64,000 nucleotides of DNA from Aliidiomarina shirensis (GTDB lineage Bacteria; Pseudomonadota; Gammaproteobacteria; Enterobacterales; Alteromonadaceae): NCBI RefSeq assembly GCF_003987345.1, contig NZ_PIPP01000002.1:496001-560000 (forward strand), read 5' to 3'. The number at the start of each line of letters is the position of its first letter. Position 1 is the first letter of the stretch. The translations under genes and the position numbers were made by a program. The notes under the pieces are model-generated. The model saw only the letters and a program-made list of their open reading frames with translations. It did not search any database and was not told the DNA's origin. This document shows positions 1 through 9,249 of the stretch, in pieces.

Positions 1-1948
1 ACACCCGCGAAAGCGCTGCACCCACTGATTTCTCTAGTGGGCTAGCCATAAACAGCTCGCGCAGTTGAGTGCCATTGGCCTGAACATCAGCTGCAATATG
101 TAAATGCCGATCTGCACCGCTTATATTCATGATCTTCGCGTCAACCGTGGTTAACGGAATATCCTGTAAACTACCTCCACGGGCGCTGATATTTAGCTGA
201 TCACCTGAAAACGTAAGCTCGGCTTGTGTTCCCATAACCGCGGGCCAATTGGGTTGAAAGCGGTAATTCATGTTGTTTATCAGCGCTTGCGCTTGCAACA
301 CCCCTTCACCTTCAGTGTACGGAAAGCTATTTATCGGGCCACGCCAAACCATACTTAGGCTATCTACATCACCATCGAGTAATGAATCTGTTAGGTAGTT
401 GCCTAACTTTTCTCCGAGCTGTAATGGCAATAGCGACACCACTTCCAACACATCCATACCGGGTGTGCCACCATTTAAAAGCCAATCAACTTCTACCGGT
501 TCACCCTGCGTACCACTAAAGCGAACTTCTTGACTAATATCTGCGCCCGGCAAACTAAATAACGCTTCATCAACATCCAGCTCCCAACTGCCCTGCTCTT
601 GCGACCAACCACCCGATACTAAAACCTCGTTTAATACTTTGGCATCGTTGTAAGTTGCTGGTGAGCTTAAGGCTACCGAATCACCTTGAATCAAAAAATT
701 ACCTTGCGCTAACGTACTCCAAACTTCCATTTGCAAACCGTTGATGCCCGGCACACCTCGATGCGGTTGCCACGCGATATCGCTACCACGGCCGTAAAGC
801 TGCCATTCTCGTTCATCTGTGAGCTGAATTTGTAACGAATCTAACCAGCCTTGGAGCTGCAATCCATCGGCCCAATCGCCCATAGCAACACCCGGAGCGC
901 CGAATAAATTCCAAACAGGGCCGAAATCAATCAGTTCGATATCATTGAGGTTCCAAATGTGCGCGCCTTCAGAGTATTGCCATGTAACTTGCTCAAGGCG
1001 CCACTCTTGCTCGTTTAAGCGAGCTACCATTGGATTTGAATTTAAGATCCAGCCGCGGGTCTCAGGAAAAAGTGTCCATACAGTTGGCGTTGTCACTAAC
1101 CGATGAACGTCGTCGTCTTTTTTCCACTCAAGAATATTTTCTGCAAAGCGAACTTGGCCATCACCAAATTGCCCATCGTCGAAATCGAGCCATGCCTGTA
1201 AGTTGAATTCCGCGCGCTCAATCGACGATGTTTGTGTTACTTCTTGCAACCAAGGCGATATATCTAATTGCTGAGCCTCTACGTATAAACTTCCGCTCAT
1301 TTCCGCAAAGGAACTGCCATGAAGATCGAGCACGAAATCTAAAGAGTTCGCGGTTATATCGGGAATGCGAAATAATCCCGTAGCTTGTTTTCGCGCATCA
1401 TCGCGATACCAGCGCAGCTCTTCAATTTCCACCGCCCGTGGTGTTTGATTACCGATATGCATGCGCACAATACTTTCGTGCATTTGAAAGCGTTCGAGCT
1501 GTTGAAAAAGTAAGGTTTCGAGCGGTTCCTGTAATTCCTGAAGTAAGTTCTGCTGGGAATTACCTTGATAGTAAACATCGAGTTCCATTCCGGTAAGCAC
1601 AAAATGATCAAGTAGCACTTGCCGCTGCAACAAGCTATTCCAAAAATCGATGCCAAGGCGTAAATCACGTACCGTAACGGTTGCTTCCGTACCCTCACTA
1701 ACTACGAGTTCAACGTCATTCAGCACTAAAGCGGGGCCAATTCCACTCCAGGTTGCGCTCAAGGAGCCAATTTGCACTTCTTGATTAAAACGCGAACTAA
1801 TTTGCTGCTCTATATCGGTACGAAAATGATCGAGGTAAGGTAAACTAAATCGAACAATACTAATCAGCACCGCCAAGCCCACCAGCAGCACTGCTGCAGT
1901 AAGCCATAGCTTGCGAATTATAAAACTTACGGTACTTCTTACATTCAC
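1..1948 (-). CDS. yhdP: YhdP-family AsmA-like envelope protein, 3' end outside window
   Basis: The frame stays open from 1948 to the window edge, giving about 649 residues, roughly the N-terminal half of a family whose members are near 1270 aa. One membrane segment near residues 14-32 (KLWLTAAVLLVGLAVLIS) is followed by a long beta-rich periplasmic region typical of YhdP (DUF3971/AsmA-like). Known role of the family: bridging the inner and outer membranes and moving phospholipid to the outer membrane, overlapping with TamB and YdbH. The start is inferred to be the GTG at 1948, whose first base is the last base of the rng stop codon; no ATG precedes the membrane segment in frame. The tight coupling to rng matches the common mreBCD-maf-rng-yhdP order. 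The identification is secure; the exact start is less so. Confidence 0.88.
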   Translation of the reverse strand, partial: MNVRSTVSFIIRKLWLTAAVLLVGLAVLISIVRFSLPYLDHFRTDIEQQISSRFNQEVQIGSLSATWSGIGPALVLNDVELVVSEGTEATVTVRDLRLGIDFWNSLLQRQVLLDHFVLTGMELDVYYQGNSQQNLLQELQEPLETLLFQQLERFQMHESIVRMHIGNQTPRAVEIEELRWYRDDARKQATGLFRIPDITANSLDFVLDLHGSSFAEMSGSLYVEAQQLDISPWLQEVTQTSSIERAEFNLQAWLDFDDGQFGDGQVRFAENILEWKKDDDVHRLVTTPTVWTLFPETRGWILNSNPMVARLNEQEWRLEQVTWQYSEGAHIWNLNDIELIDFGPVWNLFGAPGVAMGDWADGLQLQGWLDSLQIQLTDEREWQLYGRGSDIAWQPHRGVPGINGLQMEVWSTLAQGNFLIQGDSVALSSPATYNDAKVLNEVLVSGGWSQEQGSWELDVDEALFSLPGADISQEVRFSGTQGEPVEVDWLLNGGTPGMDVLEVVSLLPLQLGEKLGNYLTDSLLDGDVDSLSMVWRGPINSFPYTEGEGVLQAQALINNMNYRFQPNWPAVMGTQAELTFSGDQLNISARGGSLQDIPLTTVDAKIMNISGADRHLHIAADVQANGTQLRELFMASPLEKSVGAALSRV

Positions 1949-3417
1949 TACATCATCACCACATCAAATTGTTCTTGATGATACAAAGGCTCAATTTGAA
2001 TCTTTATCTGCTTTCCTACAAATACTTCCAATTCAGCTAACGCATGCGATTCTTCATTTAACAACCGCTCAGCTACCGCGGCAGAGGCATACACCACAAA
2101 TTTATCAGCAGCGTAGGCCCGATTCACCCGAACGATCTCACGCATAATTTCATAACATACCGTTTCCACCGTTTTCATCGAACCGCGGCCTTTGCAAACG
2201 GGGCATTCACAACTCAATATATGCTCGAGGCTTTCGCGGGTTCTTTTTCGGGTAAGCTCTACCAAACCCAACGAGGTAAAACCCGAAATACTGGTTTTTG
2301 CATGATCTTTAGCAAGTGCCAGCTCTAAACTATGCAGTACTCGGCGTTTATGATCTTCATTCTGCATGTCGATGAAATCAACAATAATAATACCGCCTAA
2401 GTTTCTTAACCTCAGTTGCCTGGCAATGGCTTGTGTAGCTTCCGTGTTGGTATTAAAAATTGTTTCTTCTAAGTTGCGGTGGCCAACAAAAGCACCGGTG
2501 TTGATATCAATTGTGGTCATCGCTTCCGTTTGATCAATCACTAACGTGCCACCCGATTTCAACTGCACTCGTCGGTCGAGCGCCCGCTGAATTTCATTTT
2601 CCACATCAAACAAATCAAAAATCGGCCGTTCGCCTTCATAATATTCAAGGCGTGAGGCCAATTGTGGAACAAATTCTTCCACAAATTCGTGCAGCTGCTG
2701 AAAACTTAGACGTGAATCAACACGAATTCGTTCAATTTCAACACCGACAAAATCACGTAAAATTCGTGCGGCTAAATTCAAATCTTCATATAAAACGCCA
2801 CCTTTGGCGTTTTTCTTCTTCCGTTCTTGAATCTTTTCCCAGAGCTTGCGCAAAAACAGTGCGTCTTGTTCGAGCTCTTCTTTTCCAGCCCCATCGGCGG
2901 CTGTACGCACGATAAAGCCCAAATTCTCATCACTAAATTTGGTAACAACACTGCGTAACCTATCGCGCTCTGGTTCACTTTCAATACGCTGGGAAACACC
3001 CACATGGTTAGAGCGTGGCATCAGCACTAAATAGCGTGATGGAATCGTAATGTCAGTGGTTAAACGCGCGCCTTTTGTGCCTAATGGATCTTTAACCACT
3101 TGCACAACAATGTGTTGGCCTTGGCGGACGAGGCGAGAAATATCTGGAGGCGGTAATTGATCACGATCCAATTCTTCCACATTATCAATGCGGGTGATTA
3201 TATCCGAGGCATGCAAAAAGGCAGCTTTATCTAAGCCAATATCTACAAATGCCGCCTGCATACCAGGCAAAACACGGCTTACTTTTCCAACATAAACATT
3301 GCCCACTAAGCCACGTCGAGCTTGCCGTTCAATATGTACTTCCTGCAAAATTCCATTTTCCACAAGAGCTACACGCGTTTCGCTTGGAGTAACATTAACT
3401 AATATTTCCGCACTCAT
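1948..3417 (-). CDS. rng: Ribonuclease G
   Basis: 489 aa, the normal length for RNase G and much shorter than RNase E. The N-terminal S1-like RNA-binding domain (about residues 35-130, with the VGNVYVGKVSRVLPGMQAAF stretch) precedes the catalytic region, which has the TIDINTGAFVG segment near residue 305 holding the Mg-binding aspartates. The C-terminal CPVCKGRG motif near residues 405-412 is the zinc-link that holds the dimer together. Family role: 5'-monophosphate-dependent endoribonuclease that matures the 16S rRNA 5' end and degrades some mRNAs. It follows maf after a 6-bp gap and overlaps the yhdP start by one base, so it is part of the mre-maf-rng-yhdP transcription unit. Confidence 0.95.
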   Translation of the reverse strand: MSAEILVNVTPSETRVALVENGILQEVHIERQARRGLVGNVYVGKVSRVLPGMQAAFVDIGLDKAAFLHASDIITRIDNVEELDRDQLPPPDISRLVRQGQHIVVQVVKDPLGTKGARLTTDITIPSRYLVLMPRSNHVGVSQRIESEPERDRLRSVVTKFSDENLGFIVRTAADGAGKEELEQDALFLRKLWEKIQERKKKNAKGGVLYEDLNLAARILRDFVGVEIERIRVDSRLSFQQLHEFVEEFVPQLASRLEYYEGERPIFDLFDVENEIQRALDRRVQLKSGGTLVIDQTEAMTTIDINTGAFVGHRNLEETIFNTNTEATQAIARQLRLRNLGGIIIVDFIDMQNEDHKRRVLHSLELALAKDHAKTSISGFTSLGLVELTRKRTRESLEHILSCECPVCKGRGSMKTVETVCYEIMREIVRVNRAYAADKFVVYASAAVAERLLNEESHALAELEVFVGKQIKIQIEPLYHQEQFDVVMM

Positions 3418-3423
3418 TTCACA

Positions 3424-4002
3424 TTATTCCGAATCTGTTGCTAACCACTGCTTTAGCAAGTGCTCAGTTTCATATAAAGGTAAGCCAACCACAGCGAAAT
3501 AGCTGCCATTAACGCGCGTTACAAATTTTCCAGCTAATCCTTGAATTCCGTACCCACCGGCTTTATCTTTCGGTTCGCCGGACGCCCAATAGGTTTCGAT
3601 ATCTTCAGCTGATAGTTCCCGGAAGGTAACATCGGTTACCACGCAGCATTGCCATTGCTGATTTGCAGTTGCTAAACAAACTGCAGTATATACTTGATGG
3701 CTGCGGCCACTTAGCCGTTGCATCATAGCTTGAAAGTGTTCGAAGTTAACCGGTTTTTCAAGCACTTCGTTAGCCACTACCACAACGGTATCAGAGCCAA
3801 GCACCGCCGTATCTGGTTGCGCTGATTGCATGAGCACGGCCATTGCTTTTTCTTGGGCCAAACGTTGAACGTAATCGCTGGGTGATTCCTGCGGATGTTT
3901 TTGTTCGAGAATATCCGCAGGTTGCGTTATAAACGGATAGCCAAGTAATTTTAGTAGCTCTTGCCGGCGTGGCGATGCGGAAGCGAGAATTAGCGCACTC
4001 AT
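3424..4002 (-). CDS. maf: Maf-type nucleoside triphosphate pyrophosphatase (YhdE group)
   Basis: 192 aa starting at the ATG at 4002, which overlaps the mreD stop as ATGA. A longer upstream frame would run through mreD and is rejected. The N-terminal ILASASPRRQELLKLLG is the Maf signature loop. The segment TAVLGSDTVVVV (about residues 65-76) contains the conserved aspartate, and DKAGGYGIQG (about residues 145-154) is the second conserved block. Position beside mreD and rng matches yhdE rather than yceF. The family hydrolyses dTTP and UTP and some modified nucleotides, either as house-cleaning or in septum control. Cytoplasmic. Substrate preference is inferred from the group. Confidence 0.93.
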   Translation of the reverse strand: MSALILASASPRRQELLKLLGYPFITQPADILEQKHPQESPSDYVQRLAQEKAMAVLMQSAQPDTAVLGSDTVVVVANEVLEKPVNFEHFQAMMQRLSGRSHQVYTAVCLATANQQWQCCVVTDVTFRELSAEDIETYWASGEPKDKAGGYGIQGLAGKFVTRVNGSYFAVVGLPLYETEHLLKQWLATDSE

Positions 4003-4487
4003 GTAACTTGAAACCGCCGCCGAAGCTTCCGCAATACCGGGCATACCCACAACCAAAAGAACGCAGAACTTAAGGCTGGCCAAAAATAATAGAACATCAA
4101 TGGCGCATTATTCAGATAGTGCTCAAACATATAAACAATAGCGCGCGCAACAAATACTAATACGGCAACCAACAGTGCCTGCTGAGATAACGAAAAATTA
4201 CGAATTCGCTGGTAGTACTTAGCAGCCGGATAGGCTACTAATGCGTAGGCTGCAGCATGAAAGCCTAGGGTAGACCCAAGTAAGATATCTACCGCTAAGC
4301 CAACCACCGCAGCATAGCCAATGTTTACGCGGTGCGGTAGCGCTATAATCCAATATATCATGACCAGTAGTGGCCATTCTGGGCGCCATACCGCCACCGC
4401 CAATGACATCGGCATCACCGCCAAAATAAGCGATAAAATAATAGTGACAACGATAATGCTGCGCTGGGCTATTCGGTGCATCATCAT
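3999..4487 (-). CDS. mreD: Rod-shape-determining protein MreD
   Basis: 162 aa, almost entirely hydrophobic with about five membrane segments, the usual size for MreD. It lies between mreC (4-bp overlap at 4484-4487) and maf (4-bp ATGA overlap), which indicates translational coupling along the operon. MreD is an inner-membrane partner of MreC in the elongasome that directs lateral wall synthesis. The family is weakly conserved in sequence, so the call rests on size, hydrophobicity and the mreBC context. Two start codons, at 4487 and 4484, are equally possible. Confidence 0.92.
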   Translation of the reverse strand: MMMHRIAQRSIIVVTIILSLILAVMPMSLAVAVWRPEWPLLVMIYWIIALPHRVNIGYAAVVGLAVDILLGSTLGFHAAAYALVAYPAAKYYQRIRNFSLSQQALLVAVLVFVARAIVYMFEHYLNNAPLMFYYFWPALSSAFFWLWVCPVLRKLRRRFQVT

Positions 4488-5362
4488 AAGCCCCTTTCCT
4501 CTTCAACATCTTGTTCAGTTCGAATTGGCTGATATTCACTGTTGCTATCCCAAAGCAACAACAGCATGCGAATACGATCCAAATTAGCCACAGGAACGGC
4601 TTTTACCTGCGCAAAAGGTAGCGATTCATCACGCATAATGGCGCTGATGCGAGCCACCGGATAACCTTCCGGAAATACACCACCGAGCCCTGACGTCATG
4701 AGTAAATCACCTTCTGCAAGTTCCGTAGAGTGTGGAACGTGCATCAACTCAATCGAGTTCGTATTACCCACGCCTTGCGCTATTACACGAATACCGCTCG
4801 ATTCAGCGCGCAAAGGAATTGCGTGGCTTTGGTCGGAAATTAAAATCACGCGGGCTGTAATAACACCAACATCAACCACTTGGCCAATCACGCCTTCCGC
4901 ATCGATAACCGGTTGCCCAATGTAAACACCATTTCGGCTACCTTTGTTCACAACCACTTGATGCGAGAACGGATCGGAATCAACAGCAATAACCTCTGCC
5001 ACCATGCGCATCCGCTCTTCCCGTGATTCACTCGAAAGTAACCCACGCAAGCGTTCATTTTCGCTAACTAAAAATTGATATCGTTGCATTTGCCCTTGCA
5101 AACTCAACACATCTTCTTTGAGTTGTTCGTTTTCGCGCACTAACCGACGGCGCGATTGCACTTGGCTAATCAGATTATCAAGTGCTTGCTCCGGCATTAC
5201 GGCAAGGTATTGAACTGGGCTTACAAACGAGTTTAAAACAGAACGCACAGGCTGCATTATACCGAGCCTGTGGTCTGCAAAAATAAGCAAAAACGCTAGC
5301 AACAAGGCTAGCGTTAGGCGGACTCTTAAAGAGACCCTTTGGATAAATAAAGTAGAAGACAC
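4484..5362 (-). CDS. mreC: Rod-shape-determining protein MreC
   Basis: 292 aa. There is a short basic N-terminus, one membrane segment near residues 13-30 (RLTLALLLAFLLIFADHRLG), then a coiled-coil around residues 65-110 (SRRRLVRENEQLKEDVLSLQ) that mediates dimerisation. The periplasmic beta-barrel domains follow, with the conserved VVNKGSRNGVYIGQPVID and LMTSGLGGVFPEGYPVARI blocks. MreC links MreB in the cytoplasm to PBP2/RodA in the periplasm. It begins 3 bp after mreB and overlaps mreD by 4 bp. The C-terminal tail is short and acidic. Confidence 0.96.
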   Translation of the reverse strand: MSSTLFIQRVSLRVRLTLALLLAFLLIFADHRLGIMQPVRSVLNSFVSPVQYLAVMPEQALDNLISQVQSRRRLVRENEQLKEDVLSLQGQMQRYQFLVSENERLRGLLSSESREERMRMVAEVIAVDSDPFSHQVVVNKGSRNGVYIGQPVIDAEGVIGQVVDVGVITARVILISDQSHAIPLRAESSGIRVIAQGVGNTNSIELMHVPHSTELAEGDLLMTSGLGGVFPEGYPVARISAIMRDESLPFAQVKAVPVANLDRIRMLLLLWDSNSEYQPIRTEQDVEEERGL

Positions 5363-5365
5363 CGG

Positions 5366-6424
<1,059 letters not shown>

Positions 6425-6523
6425 TTATGATGATTATATGGTTCGAAAGGCTTAACTTTAGCAAGCTGTGATCGCGCGAGCAAGCGCGTTAACAAGCTTT
6501 TGCAAGATTTATACAGTTTGTGA

Positions 6524-7123
6524 TCAGTTACAGCTCCCTGATCGAATATATCCTTCGCTTTGCACACAAATTCGGCGGTTTTCAACACCATCAATCTGTA
6601 ATTCAACAGAACTCTGACCGCAAGCTTCAGCGTTAGTTTCATGTCCGTTAGAAACCGGGCACCCGAGACCATTAAATAGAAAGCCCGAGTTTGCCCCAGG
6701 CAATGCCGAAACGACCGTTAATACCGCAGGGTTCGGCAAAGATAGAATGCGCTCCGCCGCTACCGAGTCATTGCAATCTTTTGGTGTAAGTTGAGCCGCA
6801 GTGAGCGTAACACCATAACAAGGCCGAATTGTATCTTGCATAGCCCGCTGTTGTTGCAAACGCAACATGCTTAAAATACGAGGTTCTAACGTAGTCTCTT
6901 CCACACCCCTGTCACCGAAAATTCGGGGCGCAGCAGTTACCGATAAGATACCTAAAACAACAATAATGATAACGAGTTCTACCAAGGTAAACCCAGCGGC
7001 TTGGTTCGCACCTAATTTGCTCAACTTACTGCTCAACTTACGCTTGTTGATACAAACAGTGCTCGTAAAGCTACGGTGAGTGGTAGCGCACTCGAATCGT
7101 TGAGAGCGTTTTTTTCTTTGCAT
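6524..7123 (-). CDS. mshC: MSHA minor pilin MshC (type IV prepilin-like)
   Basis: 199 aa. The prepilin cleavage site AAG|FTLVELVIIIVVLGILSV is at about residues 43-62, with Glu at mature position 5, followed by the hydrophobic N-terminal helix. Two C-terminal cysteines (RRICVQSEGYIRSGSC) suggest the pilin D-loop. The 43-residue basic leader is unusually long for a pilin; TTG codons nearer the cleavage site could be the true start, so the 5' end is uncertain. MshC is a minor component of the mannose-sensitive haemagglutinin pilus. It lies downstream of nothing on its own strand: mshD is divergent across 202 bp, and mreB follows. This placement is unlike the usual mshA-C-D order. Confidence 0.85.
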   Translation of the reverse strand: MQRKKRSQRFECATTHRSFTSTVCINKRKLSSKLSKLGANQAAGFTLVELVIIIVVLGILSVTAAPRIFGDRGVEETTLEPRILSMLRLQQQRAMQDTIRPCYGVTLTAAQLTPKDCNDSVAAERILSLPNPAVLTVVSALPGANSGFLFNGLGCPVSNGHETNAEACGQSSVELQIDGVENRRICVQSEGYIRSGSCN

Positions 7124-7325
7124 CCGGAAAACCTGATATAAGCGCTAGAATGAATAATCTAAGTATGCAGTGTAACTTAAAAAAATGTAGTATGAAGAAC
7201 AATATATAAACAATGTTTAGGCACCGCGTTAAACTGTTACCAATATAAGCTTTGCCTGCTATTAGTTTTAGCGAAAAAGCACGGGCAAGCAGCGCACACA
7301 GCCAACATGAGCAAGGGAATCATTC

Positions 7326-7916
7326 ATGCCAAACCAACACTACCTCAATCTGAGTAAGCCCCGAAAAAACGCGGCGCGTGCGCAGCAGGGTTTTACCTTG
7401 ATTGAAATTATTGTTGGTATTGTTACCTTAGGCATCAGTATTGTTTTACTAAGTGTCATTATCTTCCCGCAGGCGCAACGAAGCGCAGAGCCTATTTTAC
7501 AATCTCGTGCCGCCACATTAGGTCAAGCAATACTTGATGAAATCATGAGTAAATCTTTCGATGAAAATAGCGATCGGTCCGGTGGCGCTGAACGTTGCGG
7601 TGAAACCGGTGCCACTTCCTGTACTCTTGAGGTTGATTTTGGCCCCGATGGCGCGGGCGAAACTCGCGATCGCTTTAACGACGTGGATGATTACGATGGC
7701 TTGAACGATACAACTTCACCGCTTGAAGATGCTTTAGGCGATGAAATTGCCGCCCGATACTCAGGTTTTGGCTATGCCATTAGCGTTTGTTACAGCGATA
7801 GCAGCGGCGAGTGTTTGAACACAGGCGCGATCTCGTTATTTAAGCGCGTAGAAGTAACGGTAACCACATCACTAGGGCAAGATTTTCAGTTTAGCGCTAT
7901 ACGGGGCAATTACTAA
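7326..7916 (+). CDS. mshD: MSHA minor pilin MshD
   Basis: 196 aa. The prepilin peptidase site AQQG|FTLIEIIVGIVTLGISIVL falls near residues 19-39, with Glu at +5. The remainder has four cysteines and an Asp-rich central part. Content and position next to mshO identify MshD, a minor pilin likely at the pilus tip complex. A GGGAA sequence 6-7 bp before the ATG serves as ribosome-binding site. First gene of the plus-strand mshD-O-P-Q operon; its stop codon overlaps the mshO start as TAATG. The operon runs opposite to the rest of the MSHA genes. Confidence 0.9.
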   Translation: MPNQHYLNLSKPRKNAARAQQGFTLIEIIVGIVTLGISIVLLSVIIFPQAQRSAEPILQSRAATLGQAILDEIMSKSFDENSDRSGGAERCGETGATSCTLEVDFGPDGAGETRDRFNDVDDYDGLNDTTSPLEDALGDEIAARYSGFGYAISVCYSDSSGECLNTGAISLFKRVEVTVTTSLGQDFQFSAIRGNY

Positions 7917-8749
7917 TGCGCCGCGTTAATGGCTACACTTTGATAGAACTGGTGATCGTGATCATTTTACTCGGCATTACCAGTACCTTTATTTTTAGTT
8001 ATATCGGTTTTGGTGCACGGATATATAGTGATGTGGCCGGCCGCGAACAATTAGTTTCCCAAAGCCGTTTTGCAGTTGAGCGTTTAACCCGTGAATTGCG
8101 CAACGCCCTGCCACGAAGCATTCGGGTATTACCTGGCGATTTACAGCGCTGCATCGAGTTTGTTCCAATTCTCACGAGCAGCAGTTACGTGCAAATTCCA
8201 AAAGCTGGGCCCACGGCCAGTGATGATTTTATTGGTGTATTGCCGCAAACCACGAACACTCTAGCCGGTGAATATCTCTTTGTGTATGCCACCAATGCGA
8301 ATTTCATCTATGGTAATACGCCATTGCGCCGTAAAACCATCGATGCGGTGAGCAATAATGTACCGGAAGATGGCTTAATCACCATTGATTACAGCAATAC
8401 ACCCAGTTTTTTTCCAACTGATAGCCCAGCCTCGCGATATTATGTAGGAGGCCAGCCTGTAAGCTGGTGTTATAACGCAAACACAAACGCACTTGAGCGT
8501 TATCAAGGCTATGGTTTAGGTGTTTCGCAGCTTACTCAAGCAGCTCTGCAAAGTGGATTCAGTGGAAGCCGTGAAATTATGGCCGTTGACATGGATAATG
8601 ATTTAAATAACGACGAACTGCCATTCCGCGTATTTGAAGCCACGCTGCAACGCAGTAGCCTAGTGCAAATCGATCTACGATTCCGCCGCAGCGCTGAAAA
8701 CGAACCGTTGCAGATTCTTCATGAGGTGCATGTGCCTAATGTTCCATAA
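7916..8749 (+). CDS. mshO: MSHA minor pilin MshO
   Basis: 277 aa with a very short leader, MRRVNG|YTLIELVIVIILLG, a type IV prepilin signal with Glu5. The protein is larger than the major pilin and has the PilW/PulJ-like layout: N-terminal helix, then a long beta-rich head. The ATG shares one base with the mshD stop (TAATG), so the two are translationally coupled. The 3' end overlaps mshP. Expected role: minor pilin that primes or caps the MSHA fibre. Confidence 0.9.
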   Translation: MRRVNGYTLIELVIVIILLGITSTFIFSYIGFGARIYSDVAGREQLVSQSRFAVERLTRELRNALPRSIRVLPGDLQRCIEFVPILTSSSYVQIPKAGPTASDDFIGVLPQTTNTLAGEYLFVYATNANFIYGNTPLRRKTIDAVSNNVPEDGLITIDYSNTPSFFPTDSPASRYYVGGQPVSWCYNANTNALERYQGYGLGVSQLTQAALQSGFSGSREIMAVDMDNDLNNDELPFRVFEATLQRSSLVQIDLRFRRSAENEPLQILHEVHVPNVP

Positions 8750-9248
8750 CCGTGATCAGAACAAGAAAAATCGTTTTCGCCATCGCTTTGTTCGGCAACG
8801 CGGCGGAGCGCTTGCCGTAGCTATTTTCATTATCGTGGTAATGAGTATTCTTGGCGTAGCCATGGTGCGTATCCTAGGTGATCTAGGGCGTGCCACGGTA
8901 AGTGATGTATATGGCACTCGAGCCTACGCCGCTGCACGTAGCGGCGCGGAACTATTCTTAACGGATTTATTCCCGCTTGATGCGCCAGTAGATACTAGTG
9001 TTTGCTCAGTAAGGGATACAAGTGTTCCGTTGAACAATCCGTTTACCCCGGATCTCACCCAAGCCTTCGCAGTACCGGGTTTAAATGGCTGCAGCGCCGA
9101 AGTGGCCTGTGATTATCTTGATCTTGGTGCCATCGACCCAGCCTACACCGGCACGCACTTTCGTATCATCACCCGCGGTATTTGCGACGCTGGTGATATG
9201 GAATATTCAAAGGAAGTGATTTTGGAGGCCATCGATGGTGGGAGTTAA
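8739..9248 (+). CDS. mshP: MSHA biogenesis protein MshP (PilX-like)
   Basis: 169 aa from the ATG at 8739, which overlaps the mshO end by 11 bp; an upstream ATG at 8721 is also possible. The N-terminus has the pattern RQRGGALAVAIFIIVVMSIL: a basic stretch, glycines and a hydrophobic helix. It lacks the Glu5 of true pilins, as in PilX/MshP proteins. Four or more cysteines occur in the C-terminal half. Family role: accessory pilin-like subunit of MSHA. It is followed after 1 bp by mshQ. Confidence 0.85.
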   Translation: MFHNRDQNKKNRFRHRFVRQRGGALAVAIFIIVVMSILGVAMVRILGDLGRATVSDVYGTRAYAAARSGAELFLTDLFPLDAPVDTSVCSVRDTSVPLNNPFTPDLTQAFAVPGLNGCSAEVACDYLDLGAIDPAYTGTHFRIITRGICDAGDMEYSKEVILEAIDGGS

Positions 9249-9249
9249 A

